Program-made: the position numbers and the translations under genes
Part shown: positions 60,231-64,000 of the stretch, in pieces
How the letters are laid out: the number at the start of each line of letters is the position of its first letter
How positions within the stretch are numbered: the first letter of the stretch is position 1
Notes under the pieces: model-generated
Seen by the model: the letters and a program-made list of their open reading frames with translations, nothing else
Told to the model about the DNA's origin: nothing
The model's database searches: none
From: an uncultured Erythrobacter sp.
GTDB taxonomy: Bacteria; Pseudomonadota; Alphaproteobacteria; Sphingomonadales; Sphingomonadaceae
Length of the DNA stretch: 64,000 nucleotides
Reading direction: 5' to 3'
Assembly: GCA_947499095.1 (NCBI GenBank)
Contig: CANMMR010000004.1
Location: 1 to 64,000 of the forward strand

Positions 60231-62429
60231 ATGCGGCACACAGTGGCAATGCCGAAGACCCCGCTCGCCATGAACGACGACGTCACGCCCGATCCCGCGC
60301 CCGAAGCGCCTGCGCGGTTCGACACGCCGGAGACGCGCTACGTCAATCGCGAGCTGAGCTGGCTGAGCTTCAATCGCCGCGTGCTGGCGGAAGCGGAGAA
60401 CGAGGCCTTCCCGCTCCTCGAACGGCTGCGTTTTCTCTCGATCAGCGCCAGCAATCTCGACGAATTCGTGATGATCCGCGTCGCCGGGCTGGAAGGCCAG
60501 GCCAGTCGCGGGCTCGAAACGCTGGGCATCGACGGGCGCGACCCGCGCCAGCAGCTGGAGGCGATCCGCGAGCAGATGGGGGCGCTGGTCGCCCGCCAGC
60601 AACGCGTGCTGGACGATCTGCGCCGCCTGCTCGCCATGGAAGGCATCTGGATCGCGACTTTCGAGGATCTCGACAAAACGCAAAAGGGCTGGCTGCGCGA
60701 CTATTTCGAAAGCGACATCCTGCCGCTCATCACCCCTCAGGCGATCGACCCGAGCCACCCCTTCCCGTTCGTCGCCAATTTCGGCGCCGGCGTCATCTTC
60801 CGGCTGAAGCGCGGCAAGCGCAAGGCGGACCTGATGGAGATGGTCCTCATCCCCACCGCCGCGCCGCGTTTCGTCCGCGTGCCGGGCGAGAAGGCGATCT
60901 ACGTCTCCATCGAGCAGCTGGTGGTGGAATTTGCCGAGTTGCTGTTCCCCGGCTTCAAGATCCTCGGCGACGGGCTGTTCCGCGTGCTGCGCGACAGCGA
61001 CATCGAGGTCGAGGAAGAGGCGGAAGACCTCGTTCGCTTCTTCCGCACCGCCATCCAGCGCCGCCGCCGAGGCAATGTCGTGCTGCTAGAGCTGGACGAC
61101 GAATGCGACGAGGTGGCCGAGGCCCTGCTGCGCGAGCAATTCGAGGTCGACGAGGAGATGACGGTCAAGACCAGCGGCATGCTTGGCCTCGCGGACCTTG
61201 CCGCCGTGTGCAGCGAACCGCGCCCCGATCTCAAATTCACGCCCTTCAGCCCTCGCTATCCCGAGCGCATCCTGGCGCATGACGGTGATTGCTTCTCCGC
61301 CATTCGCGAGAAGGACATCGTCATCCACCACCCCTACGAAAGTTTCGAAGTGGTGGTCGATTTCCTGCGTCAGGCGGCGCGCGATCAGGCGGTCGTCTCG
61401 ATCAAGCAGACGCTCTATCGCGCGGGCGACCAGTCTCCGGTGATCGCAGCGCTGATCGAGGCAGCGGAAAACGGCAAGGCGGTGACCGCCGTGGTCGAGC
61501 TGAAGGCCCGTTTCGACGAAGAGCGCAATCTGCAATGGGCGACCGAGCTGGAGCGCGCCGGGGTACAAGTGATCTACGGCTTCACCGAATGGAAGACCCA
61601 CGCCAAGGTCAGCCTGGTCGTACGCCGCGACGAGGATGGCTACGCCACCTACTGCCATTTCGGGACGGGCAACTACCATCCGGTCAACGCGCGCATCTAC
61701 ACCGACTTCAGCTATTTCACCGCCGACCCTGCCCTGGGGCGCGATGCGGCGAAGATGTTCAACTTCGTCACCGGCTATATCGAGCCGACCGATCTTGAAA
61801 AGCTGGCGATTTCTCCGATCGGCTTGCAGGACAAGCTCTACGAACTGATCGATCGCGAGATCGCCAATGCCGTCAAGGGCAAGCCGGCGGGTATCTGGGC
61901 CAAAATGAATTCGATCACCAACCAAGGCGTGATCGACAAGCTCTACGAAGCGAGCGCCGCGGGGGTGGAGATTGTGCTGGTGGTGCGCGGCATCTGCAGC
62001 CTGCGCGCGGGCGTGCCCGGCCTCTCGGACAATATCAGCGTCAAATCGATCATCGGTCGCTTCCTCGAACACAGCCGCATGTGGGCCTTCGCCAATGGGG
62101 CGGACCTGCCGAGCAAGAAGGCCGACGTGTGGATCACCAGCGCCGATGCGATGAGCCGCAATCTGGAGCACCGGGTCGAAGTGATGGTGCCGGTCACCAA
62201 CAGGACCGTACACGACCAGCTCGTCGATCAGGTGATGCTGGCCAATATCCTCGATACCGAGCGCAGCTGGCGGCTGGGCGCGGACGGGCAATACGAGCGG
62301 ATGCGGGTTGGCGAAGAAGGCTTCAACTGCCATGAATATTTCATGGAGAACCCATCCCTGTCGGGCCGCGGCAATGCGCTGAAGGCCCATGACGTTCCAC
62401 GCCTCACGCTGAAGGGCGAGCACACGTGA
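60231..62429 (+). CDS. ppk: Polyphosphate kinase
   Basis: 732 aa from ATG 60231; ATG 60249 and 60270 are also possible. N-terminal RYVNRELSWLSFNRRVLAEA, then the phosphohistidine region with YCHFGTGNYHPVN (His about residue 476) and the second catalytic His in SRNLEHRVEVMVPV. Two phospholipase-D-like domains. Makes inorganic polyphosphate from ATP, reversibly. Overlaps ppx by 4 nt. Confidence 0.96.
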   Translation: MRHTVAMPKTPLAMNDDVTPDPAPEAPARFDTPETRYVNRELSWLSFNRRVLAEAENEAFPLLERLRFLSISASNLDEFVMIRVAGLEGQASRGLETLGIDGRDPRQQLEAIREQMGALVARQQRVLDDLRRLLAMEGIWIATFEDLDKTQKGWLRDYFESDILPLITPQAIDPSHPFPFVANFGAGVIFRLKRGKRKADLMEMVLIPTAAPRFVRVPGEKAIYVSIEQLVVEFAELLFPGFKILGDGLFRVLRDSDIEVEEEAEDLVRFFRTAIQRRRRGNVVLLELDDECDEVAEALLREQFEVDEEMTVKTSGMLGLADLAAVCSEPRPDLKFTPFSPRYPERILAHDGDCFSAIREKDIVIHHPYESFEVVVDFLRQAARDQAVVSIKQTLYRAGDQSPVIAALIEAAENGKAVTAVVELKARFDEERNLQWATELERAGVQVIYGFTEWKTHAKVSLVVRRDEDGYATYCHFGTGNYHPVNARIYTDFSYFTADPALGRDAAKMFNFVTGYIEPTDLEKLAISPIGLQDKLYELIDREIANAVKGKPAGIWAKMNSITNQGVIDKLYEASAAGVEIVLVVRGICSLRAGVPGLSDNISVKSIIGRFLEHSRMWAFANGADLPSKKADVWITSADAMSRNLEHRVEVMVPVTNRTVHDQLVDQVMLANILDTERSWRLGADGQYERMRVGEEGFNCHEYFMENPSLSGRGNALKAHDVPRLTLKGEHT

Positions 62430-63919
62430 ACCGCAAGCGCGGAGCCGCCGCGCGCCTGCTGAAACCGCCTCGGGCGGTAATCGACATCGGATCGAACACC
62501 GTCCGGCTGGTCATCTACGAAGGTAGCAAGCGCGCGCCCGAAACGGTCTGGAACGAAAAGGTCGCCGCGCGGCTCGGGCGCGACCTGTCGGAAACCGGGC
62601 GCATTCCGCAGGAGGCGCAGGACGAAGCGCTTGCTGCGCTGGCCCGCTACGCGCTGATCATCCGCGATCTCGGCATCGAGGATGTGCAGACCGTTGCGAC
62701 CGCCGCTCCGCGCGATGCCGAAAACGGGCCGGAATTCCTGTCGGCGGTGGCGGATCTGGGATTGGAACCGCGCCTGCTGAGCGGCGAGGAAGAGGCTCGC
62801 ATCTCCGCGCATGGCGCATTGGGTGCCTTTCCCGGCTCGCATGGCGTGGTTGCCGACCTGGGCGGGGGCAGCCTCGAACTGGTCTCGATCGGCCAGAACG
62901 CGTGTCATGATGCCATCTCCCTGCCTTTCGGCACCCTGCGCCTTCCCGCATTTCGCGCGGCGGGCGGGTTCGAGGATCGCGTGCGGAGCTCGATCAACGA
63001 CGTCGATTGGGCCGCGGACCATTCCGGACCGATGTACATGATTGGCGGCACCTGGCGCGCGCTGGCGGCCTACGCGATGCGAGAGCTCGATTATCCGCTC
63101 GACGATCCGCACGGCTTCGTCCTGTCGGTCGAAGATGCCGATCGGATGGCGGCCGAACTGGTCGAGGCGAAACCGGAGAAGCTGTCGAACATCAGCGGCA
63201 TTTCGAGCATGCGGTCGGAATATCTGCCCGATGCCGCTGCCCTGCTGCGCCCGTTGCTGGTGGAGTTCGAGCCGGAAGAGCTCGTGTTCTCGAGCTGGGG
63301 CATTCGCGAAGGGCTGCTCTACGCAAGACTCGATGCAGCTCAGCAGGCACGCGACCCCCTGCTGGCCGGTGTCGGCGCCTTCGCTGCCGCGCGCGATAGT
63401 CATGTGATCGACGCGACGCTGGTGTCGGCCTGGACCGCCGATCTGGTCGAGAAATCCCGGCCCGGTGATGAACGCAAGCGGATCGCCGCCGCGCAGCTTG
63501 CCGCCTCGCTTCGCCGGGTGGAGCCGAATTTGCGCCTGAAAAACGCGGTCGAATGGTCGCTCGACAAGCGCTGGATCGACCTCAGCCCGCGTGGCCGCGC
63601 GATCATCTGCGCCGCGCTGGTCGGCTCGCTCGGGCGGACCGAATTGCCCGACTGCCTGCGCGACCTCGCCAGCGACGACGACCTGCGCGAGGGCATGACC
63701 TGGGGGCTCGGCCTGCGCCTCGCGCAACGGCTGGGTGCAGGCACGCGCGAGAGCCTGTCGCACAGCGCGCTGCGGCGCGAGAACGGGACGCTGGTCTTGC
63801 AGCTCGATCCGGAACGCGCGGCACTGGCAGCAGGGCCGGTCGAAACGGAGCTGCAGCGGCTGGCCGAGTGGCTTGGACTGGATTTTCGGGTGGAGTTGGG
63901 CAGAAACTCAATCGGCTAG
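62426..63919 (+). CDS. ppx: Exopolyphosphatase (Ppx/GppA family)
   Basis: 497 aa, GTG 62426 overlapping the ppk stop (GTGA). ASKHA phosphatase with AVIDIGSNTVRLVIYEG, the phosphate-loop ATAAPRDAENGPEFL, GEEEARISAHGAL and VVADLGGGSLELVSI; then a C-terminal HD-like helical region. Degrades polyphosphate, or pppGpp, opposing PPK. Co-translation with ppk couples synthesis and breakdown. Confidence 0.94.
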   Translation: MNRKRGAAARLLKPPRAVIDIGSNTVRLVIYEGSKRAPETVWNEKVAARLGRDLSETGRIPQEAQDEALAALARYALIIRDLGIEDVQTVATAAPRDAENGPEFLSAVADLGLEPRLLSGEEEARISAHGALGAFPGSHGVVADLGGGSLELVSIGQNACHDAISLPFGTLRLPAFRAAGGFEDRVRSSINDVDWAADHSGPMYMIGGTWRALAAYAMRELDYPLDDPHGFVLSVEDADRMAAELVEAKPEKLSNISGISSMRSEYLPDAAALLRPLLVEFEPEELVFSSWGIREGLLYARLDAAQQARDPLLAGVGAFAAARDSHVIDATLVSAWTADLVEKSRPGDERKRIAAAQLAASLRRVEPNLRLKNAVEWSLDKRWIDLSPRGRAIICAALVGSLGRTELPDCLRDLASDDDLREGMTWGLGLRLAQRLGAGTRESLSHSALRRENGTLVLQLDPERAALAAGPVETELQRLAEWLGLDFRVELGRNSIG

Positions 63920-64000
63920 TCCGCAGTGGCAGGAGCCGCGAGCGGGAAGAACGGGATGCGGATTTCGAGCGGCGACCCGTCTTCGGCGTGGAAGGTGTAG
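63916..64000 (-). CDS. C-terminal fragment of an unidentified protein, gene continues beyond window
   Basis: The last 28 codons of a minus-strand frame, open at base 64000 and ending TAG at 63916 (CTAG shared with the ppx stop). It reads YTFHAEDGSPLEIRIPFF followed by PLAAPATAD. Too short to identify. Confidence 0.45.
   Translation of the reverse strand, partial: YTFHAEDGSPLEIRIPFFPLAAPATAD

Overview
The window is GC-rich, compactly coded chromosomal DNA of an alphaproteobacterium, most likely a sphingomonad of the Erythrobacteraceae type. This is inferred from the gene order mdh-sucD-sucA-sucB-lpd, a complete str/S10/spc/alpha ribosomal block with a C-rich adk, the many small sphingomonad-style exported proteins, and dispersed palindromic repeats. 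No tRNA, rRNA, CRISPR array, intact insertion sequence or prophage was found.

Layout. 1-5.0 kb is an eroded accessory stretch: the 3' end of a secreted RTX repeat protein, a broken RTX fragment, a GH24 lysozyme-like protein, a membrane GGDEF protein cut by an in-frame TAA, and thpR. 5.2-9.6 kb has an M3 oligopeptidase lipoprotein, an intact GGDEF paralogue, a frameshifted small gene, a two-TM mini-protein and a 75-aa peptide with a microcin-V-like double-glycine leader. 9.6-14.3 kb is a vitamin B12 uptake operon (btuB-btuF-btuC-btuD, minus strand) behind a cobalamin riboswitch. 14.4-16.0 kb has a SleB-type cell-wall hydrolase and a small conserved protein. 16.3-24.6 kb is a TCA-cycle operon (mdh, sucD, sucA, sucB, lpd) with two small exported proteins set into it and no sucC. 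24.6-33.1 kb is housekeeping and accessory genes: a dehydratase-like protein, membrane proteins, a decayed serine hydrolase, an amidase, a PepSY protein, a TRIC-like channel, two paralogous exported proteins and an intact serine hydrolase.

33.2-54.8 kb (minus strand) is the ribosomal superoperon, read rpsL-rpsG-fusA-tuf-rpsJ-rplC-rplD-rplW-rplB-rpsS-rplV-rpsC-rplP-rpmC-rpsQ-rplN-rplX-rplE-rpsN-rpsH-rplF-rplR-rpsE-rpmD-rplO-secY-adk-rpsM-rpsK-rpoA-rplQ. An SRPBCC protein and a wrecked glutamate dehydrogenase gene lie between adk and rpsM. Several spacers in the str/S10 part carry long palindromes. 54.8-58.1 kb is repeat-rich with small genes (a cold-shock-like protein, small hypotheticals, a degenerate ORF) and an almost gene-free 870 bp. 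58.1-64 kb holds two convergent GNAT acetyltransferases, a LysR regulator and the polyphosphate pair ppk-ppx, ending in the tail of an unidentified minus-strand gene.

Points of most interest: the microcin-like peptide with its two-TM neighbour; six disrupted genes in 64 kb, several by single-base changes that could be real decay or assembly error; the palindromes inside the str operon; and charged, low-complexity extensions on ribosomal proteins S5 and L3. Nothing here is proven to be a new system; the peptide locus is the best candidate.
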